Positions 5,959 through 12,702 of a stretch of DNA of 12,702 bases are shown here, piece by piece. Source of the stretch: an uncultured Spirochaetales bacterium (lineage in GTDB: Bacteria > Spirochaetota > Spirochaetia > Sphaerochaetales > Sphaerochaetaceae); the NCBI GenBank assembly GCA_949292445.1, contig CASEZU010000018.1, forward strand, positions 1 to 12,702, given 5' to 3'. The position numbers were made by a program, and so were the translations under genes. The notes below the pieces were generated by a model. It saw only the letters and a list, made by a program, of their open reading frames with translations. It made no database searches and was not told the DNA's origin. The first letter of the stretch is position 1. Every line of letters starts with the position of its first letter.

Positions 5959-7251
5959 ATGCGAAACAGGAAAAAGTTGCAGCCTGGATTGAAGCTGGCT
6001 CTGGGCTTCATGCTGCTGATAGCAATTGGTACGCTGCTCCTCTACCTGCCGGTCTCACATCAGGATGGGGTGGATGTGTCACTGATAGACGCACTGTTCA
6101 TCTCTACATCAGCAATATGCGTGACGGGTCTGACGCCTCTCGACATATCGAAGACGCTGTCGGATTTCGGCTCTACGGTGCTGATGCTTCTGATACAGTT
6201 CGGCGGACTGGGCTATGCTGTGGTCGCAGTCCTTATAATAAGGCTTGCGAGCGGCAAGATAGATGCCTCGACAGGAAATCTGCTGCGGGATTCACTGGGA
6301 GCAGACCACAAGATAGGAACCAGGAGACTTCTCGGAGTTGCGCTCTCCGTCACGGGGATCATAGAACTGCTGGGCGCAGGCCTTCTCTTTGCGGCGTTCT
6401 CACAGCGCTACCCGGTCGGCAGGGCAATATACCTCTCGGTATTCCACTCGGTATCGGCATTCAACAATGCCGGATTCGACCTCTTCTCCGACAGCATGAT
6501 GAAGTGGAACAACAATCCGCTCGTGCTCATCACGATCGCTTCGCTGATCGCGCTCGGAGGTCTGGGATTCATCCTCTACAACGACCTGATAGAGCATGTG
6601 AGGACAAGGAAGAAGATTGCCGTGCATACGAAGATCGTCCTCTCCACCACCCTGCTGCTGATACTCGCAGGCACAGTGCTCTTCAGGATCATCCTCCCGG
6701 GCATAGACTGGAAAAACGCTTTCTTCCAGTCAGTGACGACGAGGACTGCAGGCTACTTCTCATACGACCAGTCAGCCCTGCCTCCTGCGGGAGTCGTGCT
6801 CACGATAGTGCTGATGTTCATCGGAGCCTCCCCGGGATCCACCGGAGGCGGTGTCAAGACGACATCGTTCTACACGGCAGTGAAGGCATCGTTCTCGCTG
6901 CTTCTGGGAAAGAATCCGACATCATTCAAACGGGAGATAAGCTCTGAGTCGGTGATGAAGGCGTTCTTCGTCATCATCATCTCCGTGCTTCTTGTCGCAG
7001 CAGCCTCATTCCTGCTGACGATAACTGATCCGGAGTTCAGCTCGGACAAGATCCTCTACGAAGTCGTGTCGGCATATGCCACTGTAGGCCTGACGATGGG
7101 GATAACGCCGTCGATATCCACAGCAGGCAAGATCATACTGATAATAATGATGTTCCTCGGACGCGTGGGATTCATGACAATAATCACTGCGTTCGCCAGA
7201 AAGCGCGCCGCCGGCGCAAGATACCTCGAGGAGAAGGTAATAATAGGGTAA
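5959..7251 (+). CDS. ktrB: KtrB/TrkH potassium uptake channel subunit
   Basis: The 430-residue inner-membrane protein moves K+ (often with Na+) into the cell. It shows four MPM repeats, each with a filter glycine: Gly57 (CVTGL), Gly172 (NNAGF), Gly265 (RTAGY) and Gly377 (ATVGL). SPGSTGGGVKTT (291-302) is the conserved loop of the third repeat, and GRVGFMT (401-407) belongs to the last helix. Its length fits KtrB (about 440) better than TrkH (about 480), as it lacks the extra N-terminal helices. The ATG at 5959 is followed by a basic stretch and the first helix. AGAGG lies only 1 nt before it, too close for a normal Shine-Dalgarno site. It lies 4 nt before ktrA, the gating subunit. Confidence 0.94.
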   Translation: MRNRKKLQPGLKLALGFMLLIAIGTLLLYLPVSHQDGVDVSLIDALFISTSAICVTGLTPLDISKTLSDFGSTVLMLLIQFGGLGYAVVAVLIIRLASGKIDASTGNLLRDSLGADHKIGTRRLLGVALSVTGIIELLGAGLLFAAFSQRYPVGRAIYLSVFHSVSAFNNAGFDLFSDSMMKWNNNPLVLITIASLIALGGLGFILYNDLIEHVRTRKKIAVHTKIVLSTTLLLILAGTVLFRIILPGIDWKNAFFQSVTTRTAGYFSYDQSALPPAGVVLTIVLMFIGASPGSTGGGVKTTSFYTAVKASFSLLLGKNPTSFKREISSESVMKAFFVIIISVLLVAAASFLLTITDPEFSSDKILYEVVSAYATVGLTMGITPSISTAGKIILIIMMFLGRVGFMTIITAFARKRAAGARYLEEKVIIG

Positions 7252-7255
7252 AAAC

Positions 7256-7927
7256 ATGAGGAAGAAAGAAGGAAACCAGGTTTTCGGAGTAATAGGCACA
7301 GGACGTTTCGGACTCGCTGTCGCGGAGGAGCTTCTTGCGCGCGGAAAGTATGTGATCGCGATAGATCAGGATCAGCAGAGGCTGAAGCCGCTGTATGAGA
7401 CAGATGCAGAGGTCTTCGTGATCAGCGACATCTCCAGGGAATCGCTGATGGATGCGGGCATTCAGGATGCAGATACAGTCATTGTCGGCATCGGCAAGGA
7501 TGTCGAGAGCTCGATTCTCGCCGCGCTGAACTCAATAGAACTCGGAGTGAAGCATGTTATCTGCAAGGTCATCAGCGATGATCATGCCAAGATCCTCAGA
7601 AAGATCGGAGCCGATGTCGTCTTCCCGGAGATCGAGATAGGCAAACGCACAGCGATAAGGCTCTGCGAGACTCTGGCAGAGGACATCCTGCCCCTCTCAG
7701 AGGAGTTCTCAATCATCCAGATCAGGACACCGAAGGAACTGGATGGTCATAGCGTCAAGGAAATAAAGATCCGTGAGCGCTATGGCATCACGCTCATCGC
7801 CGTCGTGAAGGACGGCAAGGCAAACGGTTCAGTTGGACCAGATACTGTCCTCCATGAAGATGAGCTGATGGTGCTCTCCGGATCGAACAAGGACCTGGAT
7901 AAATTCCAGAGATCAATCGCCGAGTAA
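7256..7927 (+). CDS. ktrA: KtrA/TrkA regulatory RCK subunit of the potassium channel
   Basis: The 223-residue cytoplasmic protein forms a ring that gates KtrB in response to nucleotides (ATP/ADP, NAD(H)) and often c-di-AMP. The N-terminal RCK_N Rossmann domain has GVIGTGRFG (11-19) and Asp37 at the end of the second strand (AIDQD), the residue that holds the adenosine ribose. VIVGIGKDVESSILAAL near 75-91 and KVISDDHAKILRKIGADVVFPE near 103-124 complete it. Residues 140-223 form the RCK_C domain, where c-di-AMP binds in homologues; no diagnostic residue can be named from sequence alone. It has one RCK unit like KtrA, not two like E. coli TrkA. It is translated from the same mRNA as ktrB (4-nt gap) and is followed by a strong terminator. 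Confidence 0.94.
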   Translation: MRKKEGNQVFGVIGTGRFGLAVAEELLARGKYVIAIDQDQQRLKPLYETDAEVFVISDISRESLMDAGIQDADTVIVGIGKDVESSILAALNSIELGVKHVICKVISDDHAKILRKIGADVVFPEIEIGKRTAIRLCETLAEDILPLSEEFSIIQIRTPKELDGHSVKEIKIRERYGITLIAVVKDGKANGSVGPDTVLHEDELMVLSGSNKDLDKFQRSIAE

Positions 7928-7946
7928 TTCACTTCACACGGTAATG

Positions 7947-7985
7947 CGCTCCTGACACTGCCCGATGGCAAGCAGGAGCGTTTTT
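7947..7985 (+). terminator. Intrinsic terminator of ktrBA
   Basis: An 8-bp stem CGCTCCTG / CAGGAGCG encloses a second small stem (TGCC-CGAT-GGCA) and is followed by TTTTT. The hairpin lies just before the convergent rumA stop; on the minus strand it has no T run, so it acts mainly on ktrBA. Confidence 0.9.
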
Positions 7986-7989
7986 CATA

Positions 7990-9150
7990 TCACCGTCTTC
8001 TGTCCAGCATCACCACCGTCTCGATGTGGGAGGAACCGGGAAAGAGATCGACAGGCTGTATTCCCATCACATCGTATGGAAGGAAACGGTGAATGTATCT
8101 GAGATCACGGCCCAGCGTCTCCGGATTGCAGGAAACATAGATGATGCGCTCGGGCTCCATACGGCCGGCAGCTGCAAGAAATTCCTCCGTCGCACCGGCT
8201 CTGGGAGGGTCGAGGAACAGCACCGAGCAGCGTCTCCCCTTCTTCGCTTCTGCTTTCATCCAGGCTGAGGCATCTGCCGCGATGAACTCAGCATTCTCTA
8301 TTCCATTCATCCGCGCATTCTCTCTCGCATCGGAGACGGCATCGGCATTAGCCTCAACGCCTATGACATGCCCCGCGCCGGACGCAGCGGCAATGAGCGC
8401 GATCGTTCCAGTCCCCGAATACGCATCTATGACTGTATCGGACGGACGGAGATCAGCCATGTTCATCGCAATGGTATAGAGGTTCGCCGCCTGCCGCGGA
8501 TTCACCTGATAGAAAGACACAGCGGAGATGCGGAAATCGAGGCCGCAGAGCCTGTCCACGATATATCCCTTGCCGTAGATCACCTTCTCCTTCGCGCCTT
8601 CGGGAATCACCATCGAAGTCTTTTCCGTATTGACGATGATGGAGATGGATTTCACTGCCGGATGCTTCTGATGAAGTGCCGCGGCGAAATCGGAAGCTGA
8701 AGGGATATCAAAGGAGGAGGCGACAAGGACGACAAGTATCTCATCATAATACTTCGAGCACCTCACAAGCACATGCCTGAGATGTCCCGTTCCACGGTCC
8801 TCATCATAGGCTTTGAGATGATAGCGCCCTGCAAGCATCCGCACAGCAGAAAGCACAGCCCCTGCCCTCTCGTCCTCCAGCGGACAGGAGCGGACGGGAA
8901 TCAGCTTATGGCTGCCCTTTCTGTATATACCGGTGACAAATTTCCCATCCGCCATGCCGCATACAGCCTGAACCTTGCATCTATAGCCGGTTATCTCCGG
9001 GGATGGAAGAATGGGAGAGACATGACCGAACCGCGACAGGAACTGCTCCTCCGCCAGATATTTATTGAGGAGCTCATCCTCATAACGCTCATTTATGTAA
9101 TCGCAGCCGCCGCAGCGTCCCGCAAGCGGGCAGTGTCTCTTTCTTGCCAT
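7990..9150 (-). CDS. rumA: RNA uracil C5-methyltransferase, RumA/RlmCD type
   Basis: The 386-residue enzyme makes 5-methyluridine in 23S rRNA (m5U747 and/or m5U1939 in E. coli numbering) with SAM. Cys7, Cys13 and Cys16 (HCPLAGRCGGC) plus Cys89 (RSCPLED) form the [4Fe-4S] site of the RumA group, which argues against a tRNA TrmA. The SAM-binding loop is DAYSGTGTIAL (242-252), followed by GVEANADAV and LDPPRAG (313-319). YVSCNPETLGRDL gives the nucleophile Cys341, and HIETV near the end gives the catalytic Glu377. There is no N-terminal TRAM domain, as in several short homologues. A GTG at 9156 could add two residues, but ATG 9150 is preferred. Neither has a Shine-Dalgarno site; TGTAAT (9164-9159) lies 8 nt upstream, suggesting a leaderless message. 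Confidence 0.93.
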   Translation of the reverse strand: MARKRHCPLAGRCGGCDYINERYEDELLNKYLAEEQFLSRFGHVSPILPSPEITGYRCKVQAVCGMADGKFVTGIYRKGSHKLIPVRSCPLEDERAGAVLSAVRMLAGRYHLKAYDEDRGTGHLRHVLVRCSKYYDEILVVLVASSFDIPSASDFAAALHQKHPAVKSISIIVNTEKTSMVIPEGAKEKVIYGKGYIVDRLCGLDFRISAVSFYQVNPRQAANLYTIAMNMADLRPSDTVIDAYSGTGTIALIAAASGAGHVIGVEANADAVSDARENARMNGIENAEFIAADASAWMKAEAKKGRRCSVLFLDPPRAGATEEFLAAAGRMEPERIIYVSCNPETLGRDLRYIHRFLPYDVMGIQPVDLFPGSSHIETVVMLDRRR

Positions 9151-9254
9151 AGGCACATATTACAACAAGACAGAAAAACTGACATCACTCATGAAAAAGG
9201 GAAATTTGTCGCCGTTCAGGGCTCGGCTTTTCCTTGCTTGCGGCACAGATAATC

Positions 9255-9286
9255 TTTATCGATAAAAATTTTTTCCGTGATAATAT
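9255..9286 (+). promoter_or_regulatory. Promoter/operator region of the RpiR regulator gene
   Basis: A perfect 12-bp palindrome, TTTATCGATAAA (9255-9266), precedes an extended -10-like TGATAATAT (box 9281-9286) that ends 6 nt before the ATG. No Shine-Dalgarno site is present. The palindrome covers the -35 region and suits an autoregulatory operator. The 10-mer TCTTTATCGA that contains its left half recurs at 5921-5930 before ktrB. Confidence 0.4.
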
Positions 9287-9292
9287 ACATAT

Positions 9293-10153
9293 ATGAACAA
9301 TAAGTCAGCAGCACAGCCAGCTTTGATCATAAAGCTCAAGACTCTGCTCCCGACTGTATCAAAGTCAGAGCAGCAGGTTCTGAATTTTATCTGCCAGAAT
9401 CCTGACAAGATAATCTACTTCTCTGTGTCTGAACTTGCAGAAAGCTGTCACGTCAGCGAAGCAACGGTGATAAGGGCCTGCAGGAGTGCAGGAGCCTCAG
9501 GCTATCAGGATCTCAAAGTGACGCTTGCTCAGGATATTGTTCTGCCGATACAGAGCATCAACGAGGAGATATCCTTCTCAGATGACCCTGCGACAATAGT
9601 CAACAAGGTCTTCCAGAGCACCTTGAACACACTTCAGTATACAAGAAATACGATTAAGATCGAGAATCTCGCGAAAGCTGCTGACTGTCTGCTGAATGCG
9701 CGGAGGATAATGATCACAGGCTTCGGAAATTCAAGGGCAATGGCACTGGATCTGCTGCATAAGCTCGTGCGCCTTGGCCTTGATGCGGTGGTTTATCAGG
9801 ACTCCCATATTGACACCATAGGTTCTTCTTTCCTCACAAAGGATGACTGCCTCTTCGCAATCAGCCATTCCGGCTCAACAAAGGATGTGGTTGATACTGC
9901 AAGAATCGCTCATGAACAAGGAGCGAAAGTCATATCGTTATCCAATATAGGAAAGAATCCTCTTCTGAAATACTCTGATATACCGCTGCATACAGCAAGC
10001 AATGAAACGAAATACCGCATAGCAGCTATAGATTCAAGAGTTGCACAGGTAGTGCTGATCGACTGCATCTACACAATGATAGCCATAAAGAAGCCGGATG
10101 CAGTGCAGGGCTTCAACAAGATAGAGAAAGCCCTGCATGTCAAGAAATACTGA
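9293..10153 (+). CDS. RpiR/MurR-family transcriptional regulator (HTH plus SIS)
   Basis: The 286-residue regulator has an N-terminal RpiR helix-turn-helix domain. KSEQQVLNFICQNPDKI leads into the recognition unit SVSELAESCHVSEATVIRACRSAG (44-67). A SIS phosphosugar-binding domain follows at about 130-255, with ITGFGNSRAMALDLLHKLVRLG and AISHSGSTKDVVDTARIAHEQGAKVISLSN, the Ser/Thr-rich loops that bind sugar phosphates. Family members control sugar catabolism, often as repressors released by a sugar phosphate; several known inositol regulators (IolR of Salmonella and rhizobia) belong here. It faces iolB tail to tail, so control of the etf-iolB operon is a reasonable guess, not shown by the sequence. 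It may also control itself through the palindrome at 9255-9266. Confidence 0.92.
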   Translation: MNNKSAAQPALIIKLKTLLPTVSKSEQQVLNFICQNPDKIIYFSVSELAESCHVSEATVIRACRSAGASGYQDLKVTLAQDIVLPIQSINEEISFSDDPATIVNKVFQSTLNTLQYTRNTIKIENLAKAADCLLNARRIMITGFGNSRAMALDLLHKLVRLGLDAVVYQDSHIDTIGSSFLTKDDCLFAISHSGSTKDVVDTARIAHEQGAKVISLSNIGKNPLLKYSDIPLHTASNETKYRIAAIDSRVAQVVLIDCIYTMIAIKKPDAVQGFNKIEKALHVKKY

Positions 10154-10969
10154 TCAGGATCTTTTTTCGATATTCTCCACTGCAGTGACCCACTCATGCG
10201 CAGGATCATTTGATCTGTAGAATCCCTGGTACTCGCCTGCCATCACCCACAGGAAATATGAATTATACCCGGGGGCTCCGACAGTCGTATGATAACCATA
10301 AGGGAACTCCACCAGATCATCATTTCTGACAATATAGCTCTTGTCCAGAGAAAGGTCGGAAGTATACATGCTCTGGATGGCAAATCCCTGTTCAGGCTGG
10401 AACAGGAAGTAGTAGATCTCCTCTGCGATACCTTCAGCCGGCATATTGAACGTATCATGCTTGTGAGGAGGGAATCCTGCCCAGTTTCCCGGAGTGATCC
10501 AGGCTTCACCGACTGTGAGCTTCTTTGCATTCGATGAGCCATCAACAAGGAAATGAGTCTCCCTTTCATAAGGTTTCTTTCCCAGTATCGAGGCCTTCAC
10601 CATGTCAGGGGTGATGAGAAGCGGCTCCGTATCCTCATCCATTGGAGCTGTCGCAACAGCGATCTTTGCAGACCATGGCGTGGAGAACGTGACAGTCCTG
10701 TTTCTGCCTGCATATACAGTATGTGCTTTACCCTCAAATACGGATTTTCTTCCGCCGACAAAGCCGAAATCTGTCCCGTCATCCATCTTTACATATGCAT
10801 TTCCTGAAAGGAAAACAAAGGCGGCTTCCCTGTTCTTTGTCTCAAAAACCGCGCTTTCATCCTTATGAAGCTCTATCATGTAGAATTCCAGCATCTTGAG
10901 GGAGCCGTTCCCTGCCGTGCAGAGCTCAGATACCCCGCTTCTGGGGCAATAAGTCTTCTTGTACTCCAT
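10154..10969 (-). CDS. iolB: 5-deoxy-glucuronate isomerase IolB
   Basis: The 271-residue cytoplasmic enzyme turns 5-deoxy-glucuronate into 5-dehydro-2-deoxy-gluconate (DKG), the step of myo-inositol breakdown before IolC phosphorylation. It is a two-domain cupin. The C-terminal cupin has the metal ligands His169 and His171 in PPHKHD, Glu183 or Glu184 in AEEIYYF, and His227 in YGYH. The family blocks GFAIQSMYTSDLSLDKSYIV, GYNSYFLWVMAG and NDPAHEW are all present, and the length is normal. AAGGAGG (10983-10977) lies 7 nt before the ATG. The start lies inside the end of the etf gene, a 44-nt overlap, so the two are translationally coupled. Its stop codon directly abuts that of rpiR (TGA|TCA), with no space between the convergent genes. 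The other iol genes are not in the window. Confidence 0.94.
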   Translation of the reverse strand: MEYKKTYCPRSGVSELCTAGNGSLKMLEFYMIELHKDESAVFETKNREAAFVFLSGNAYVKMDDGTDFGFVGGRKSVFEGKAHTVYAGRNRTVTFSTPWSAKIAVATAPMDEDTEPLLITPDMVKASILGKKPYERETHFLVDGSSNAKKLTVGEAWITPGNWAGFPPHKHDTFNMPAEGIAEEIYYFLFQPEQGFAIQSMYTSDLSLDKSYIVRNDDLVEFPYGYHTTVGAPGYNSYFLWVMAGEYQGFYRSNDPAHEWVTAVENIEKRS

Positions 10970-12702
10970 TCCTTTTCCTCCTTATTCTATCCATAGCCAT
11001 AACCACATCGGATACATCCGCAATTATGGCTTTATCACTGAAATCAATTATCGGAGCTTTGGGATCGGTGTTCACTGATATCACCATTCCGGCCCCGCTT
11101 ATGGCAGATACATGCTGGGCAGCCCCGCTGATTCCGAAGGCCACATATACATCAGGATGAACGATCTTCCCGGTCAGCCCTACCTGCCAGGAATATGGAA
11201 GAGCATAGCGTGTGACTCCCGTACGGCTTGCTCCCATAAGGCAGCCGAATGATTCAAGCTCATCCCGAACTTTCCTGTCCGTGACCCCTGCCCCGATACT
11301 GAGGATCACAGACTGATTCAATGCACCGACAGCAGCATCGGAGATGCTTTCCAGACATGTGACAGCGTTTTCCGGCCATGTGTCCGTTTCCATTCTTATA
11401 TGTTCAAATCCAGGAAAAGCGCCAAAATCCCTTACTGCAAATGTATGCGGCCGGATTGTCATGAACCCCAGTGGCCCCACAAGTTCCACCTCAGCTTCAG
11501 CGGAACCCTCAAATGCCGGCCTGACAGCAGCGGGATGGTCGCTGCCATCGAAAAAGAAACCTGTGCAGTCTGCAGCAAGACCTGAAGATAAAATTGCCGC
11601 AGCATATGGAATGACAGAGCGCATTCTTATGGAAGCCGGGGCAAATATTGTTCCGGTCCGCCTTGACAGGAAAGCAGCGAGGACCTTTCCATAAACCGAA
11701 TCATCATCGGTATAAGGCACAGCAAAGGAAAAAGCGGAATAAGCTCCTGCTTGTTCTGCAGCTGCGATATCGGATTCCTCTCCCAGCATGATCGCAGCCG
11801 GCTGTTTTCCTAGGCCTGCGAGCTCGGATATTATCTCCAGAGAAGCTCTCTCCCCCTCCTCATCAAAGGACGGAACGACTACAAAGTCATTCTCCTGACA
11901 AGAGGTTCCTTCCGTTCTTATCCCCTCTCCGGTTTCGGATCCGGCCTCACGTTTTTTCAGGATTTCCTCCATTATCCACCCGGCTCCGATATCAGGGTCA
12001 GCTGTTATCTCCGCTTTTCTCCATTTTACCACCCGGTTCCTCACTCCTCTCACCTTAGTTCTGGAACCGGAAAAACCGACAGATTCAGGCCTGCATCCGA
12101 TATCCTCAGCAGTCAGGTGGACATAAGTGACTGAAGATGCTGCTCGTTTTCCCATAAGTGACGGAGGATCAGGCTCAATGCCTTTAGGACAAATCGACAA
12201 GACCGCAGGAAAGGTAGTCCGGAGAAGATCAGTCCTGTCCTCCAGGAGTCTTATGGCAGTACCATCGGCAGAGGCATCCAGGACATGTGTTATTACCGGC
12301 AGCGACAGCATGGCAGCAAGCTCTGATGGCACCTGACCTGTCTCAGAGTCTGTGGAAGCATTGCCGGCAAGTATCAGATCATATTCTCCCTCCGCCGATA
12401 TGTGCTTTACGGCATAGCAGAGAGCTCTGGCAGTGGAAAGCGTATCGCCGCCCCGCAGGACGGGATCTGATACATGGTAAATTTTCCTGCATTCATAGGA
12501 TGCCAGCTGTGATATGAGAGCAGATGGATATCCGGGATAGACAGTCAGGATATCAAACTCTGCGCCGGCTGATCTTTTCAGGTTCCTCGCAATTGAGACT
12601 GCATGGAAATCCGCCATCGTCACCGATGCTGCGGCACCTGCCCTCTTTATTGTCATGTCTTCTGTGAAGCTGAGCTCAGATGCTTCCACCGCAGGCTTCA
12701 CA
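10926..12702 (-). CDS. Electron transfer flavoprotein, EtfB-EtfA fusion (5' end outside window)
   Basis: About 591 residues carry both ETF subunits in one chain. Residues 1-250 are EtfB-like: VTMADFHAVSIARNLK (28-42), LILAGNASTDSETGQVPSELA (109-129, the nucleotide-binding turn) and FPAVLSICPKGIEPDPPSLMG. Residues 272-580 are EtfA-like, with RPAFEGSAEAEV, GPLGFMTIRPHTF and the FAD-binding blocks GASRTGV (490-496), QVGLTGKIVHPDVY (506-519), GISGAAQH (523-530) and NTDPKAPI (544-551). A linker rich in Glu/Gly/Thr (250-271) joins the halves. ETFs pass electrons between flavin dehydrogenases, or bifurcate them in anaerobes. The first visible codon is GTG at 12701, but the text starts in the middle of the usual EtfB first strand, so a few codons are missing. 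It is transcribed into iolB with a 44-nt overlap, which ties it to inositol use. The partner dehydrogenase is not visible. Confidence 0.88.
   Translation of the reverse strand, partial: VKPAVEASELSFTEDMTIKRAGAAASVTMADFHAVSIARNLKRSAGAEFDILTVYPGYPSALISQLASYECRKIYHVSDPVLRGGDTLSTARALCYAVKHISAEGEYDLILAGNASTDSETGQVPSELAAMLSLPVITHVLDASADGTAIRLLEDRTDLLRTTFPAVLSICPKGIEPDPPSLMGKRAASSVTYVHLTAEDIGCRPESVGFSGSRTKVRGVRNRVVKWRKAEITADPDIGAGWIMEEILKKREAGSETGEGIRTEGTSCQENDFVVVPSFDEEGERASLEIISELAGLGKQPAAIMLGEESDIAAAEQAGAYSAFSFAVPYTDDDSVYGKVLAAFLSRRTGTIFAPASIRMRSVIPYAAAILSSGLAADCTGFFFDGSDHPAAVRPAFEGSAEAEVELVGPLGFMTIRPHTFAVRDFGAFPGFEHIRMETDTWPENAVTCLESISDAAVGALNQSVILSIGAGVTDRKVRDELESFGCLMGASRTGVTRYALPYSWQVGLTGKIVHPDVYVAFGISGAAQHVSAISGAGMVISVNTDPKAPIIDFSDKAIIADVSDVVMAMDRIRRKRNGVQEDLLPQKRGI
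10977..10983 (-). promoter_or_regulatory. Ribosome binding site of iolB inside the etf gene
   Basis: AAGGAGG, 7 nt before ATG 10969. It supports the start that overlaps the etf reading frame by 44 nt. Confidence 0.8.

Noticed and set aside
6117..6947. Open frame of 276 codons on the plus strand inside ktrB
   Set aside because: It lies in another frame of a clear KtrB, is rich in Arg/His/Asp, lacks family features and has no ribosome binding site. It is a shadow.
9209..9231. Small GCCG...CGGC hairpin followed by TTTT before rpiR
   Set aside because: Only a 4-bp stem with a 9-nt loop; too weak to call a terminator.
9191..9265. 24-codon frame starting MKKG upstream of rpiR
   Set aside because: It has no ribosome binding site, no hydrophobic signal core and no similarity; its end overlaps the palindrome. 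Chance is the simplest reading.
1..12702. CRISPR arrays, tRNA or rRNA genes, insertion sequences, prophage genes
   Set aside because: No spaced direct repeats, no tRNA-like cloverleaf sequence, no transposase or phage protein, and no intergenic gap above 300 bases.

Overview
The window is 12.7 kb of compact bacterial DNA of moderate, roughly 50%, G+C. It carries eleven genes, no RNA genes and no mobile elements. The best guess at the source is an anaerobic, probably host-associated spirochaete. The signs are a lipoprotein with a spirochaete-style lipobox, a homopolymeric G tract built into its promoter (a habit known from Treponema), a flavodiiron protein, two cytidylate-kinase-like proteins and an RlmCD-type RNA methyltransferase. 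This is inference from gene content; an anaerobic Firmicute is the main alternative.

Layout. (1) Positions 1-886: the 5' part of a minus-strand surface-lipoprotein gene with a right-handed beta-helix fold. It is preceded by a near-consensus promoter whose 17-bp spacer contains eleven G residues in a row. (2) 886-4477: a minus-strand cluster in transcription order cytidylate-kinase-like 2, fprA (O2/NO-reducing flavodiiron protein), a hairpin terminator, mntP (Mn exporter), cytidylate-kinase-like 1, and a short YhcH-family gene overlapping it by 4 nt. FprA and MntP point to oxygen and metal stress; the two kinase-like paralogues flank them. (3) 4493-5839: a rhamnulokinase-like FGGY gene on the minus strand that has lost its catalytic aspartate and nucleotide-binding motifs. 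(4) 5959-7985: ktrB-ktrA, a complete Ktr/Trk potassium uptake system on the plus strand, closed by a strong terminator. (5) 7990-9150: an RNA uridine C5-methyltransferase (RumA/RlmCD type) on the minus strand. (6) 9293-10153: an RpiR-family sugar-responsive regulator on the plus strand. It converges with zero spacing on (7) an etfB-etfA fusion (12702-10926, its first few codons outside the window) followed by overlapping iolB (10969-10154) on the minus strand, a fragment of an inositol catabolic operon.

Genes inside operons have strong Shine-Dalgarno sites. By contrast, four genes at divergent promoters (the FGGY gene, ktrB, rumA, rpiR) have no properly spaced Shine-Dalgarno site and instead carry a -10-like hexamer 6-8 nt before the ATG, which suggests leaderless mRNAs. 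The most exciting signal is the poly-G phase-variation switch of the lipoprotein promoter.
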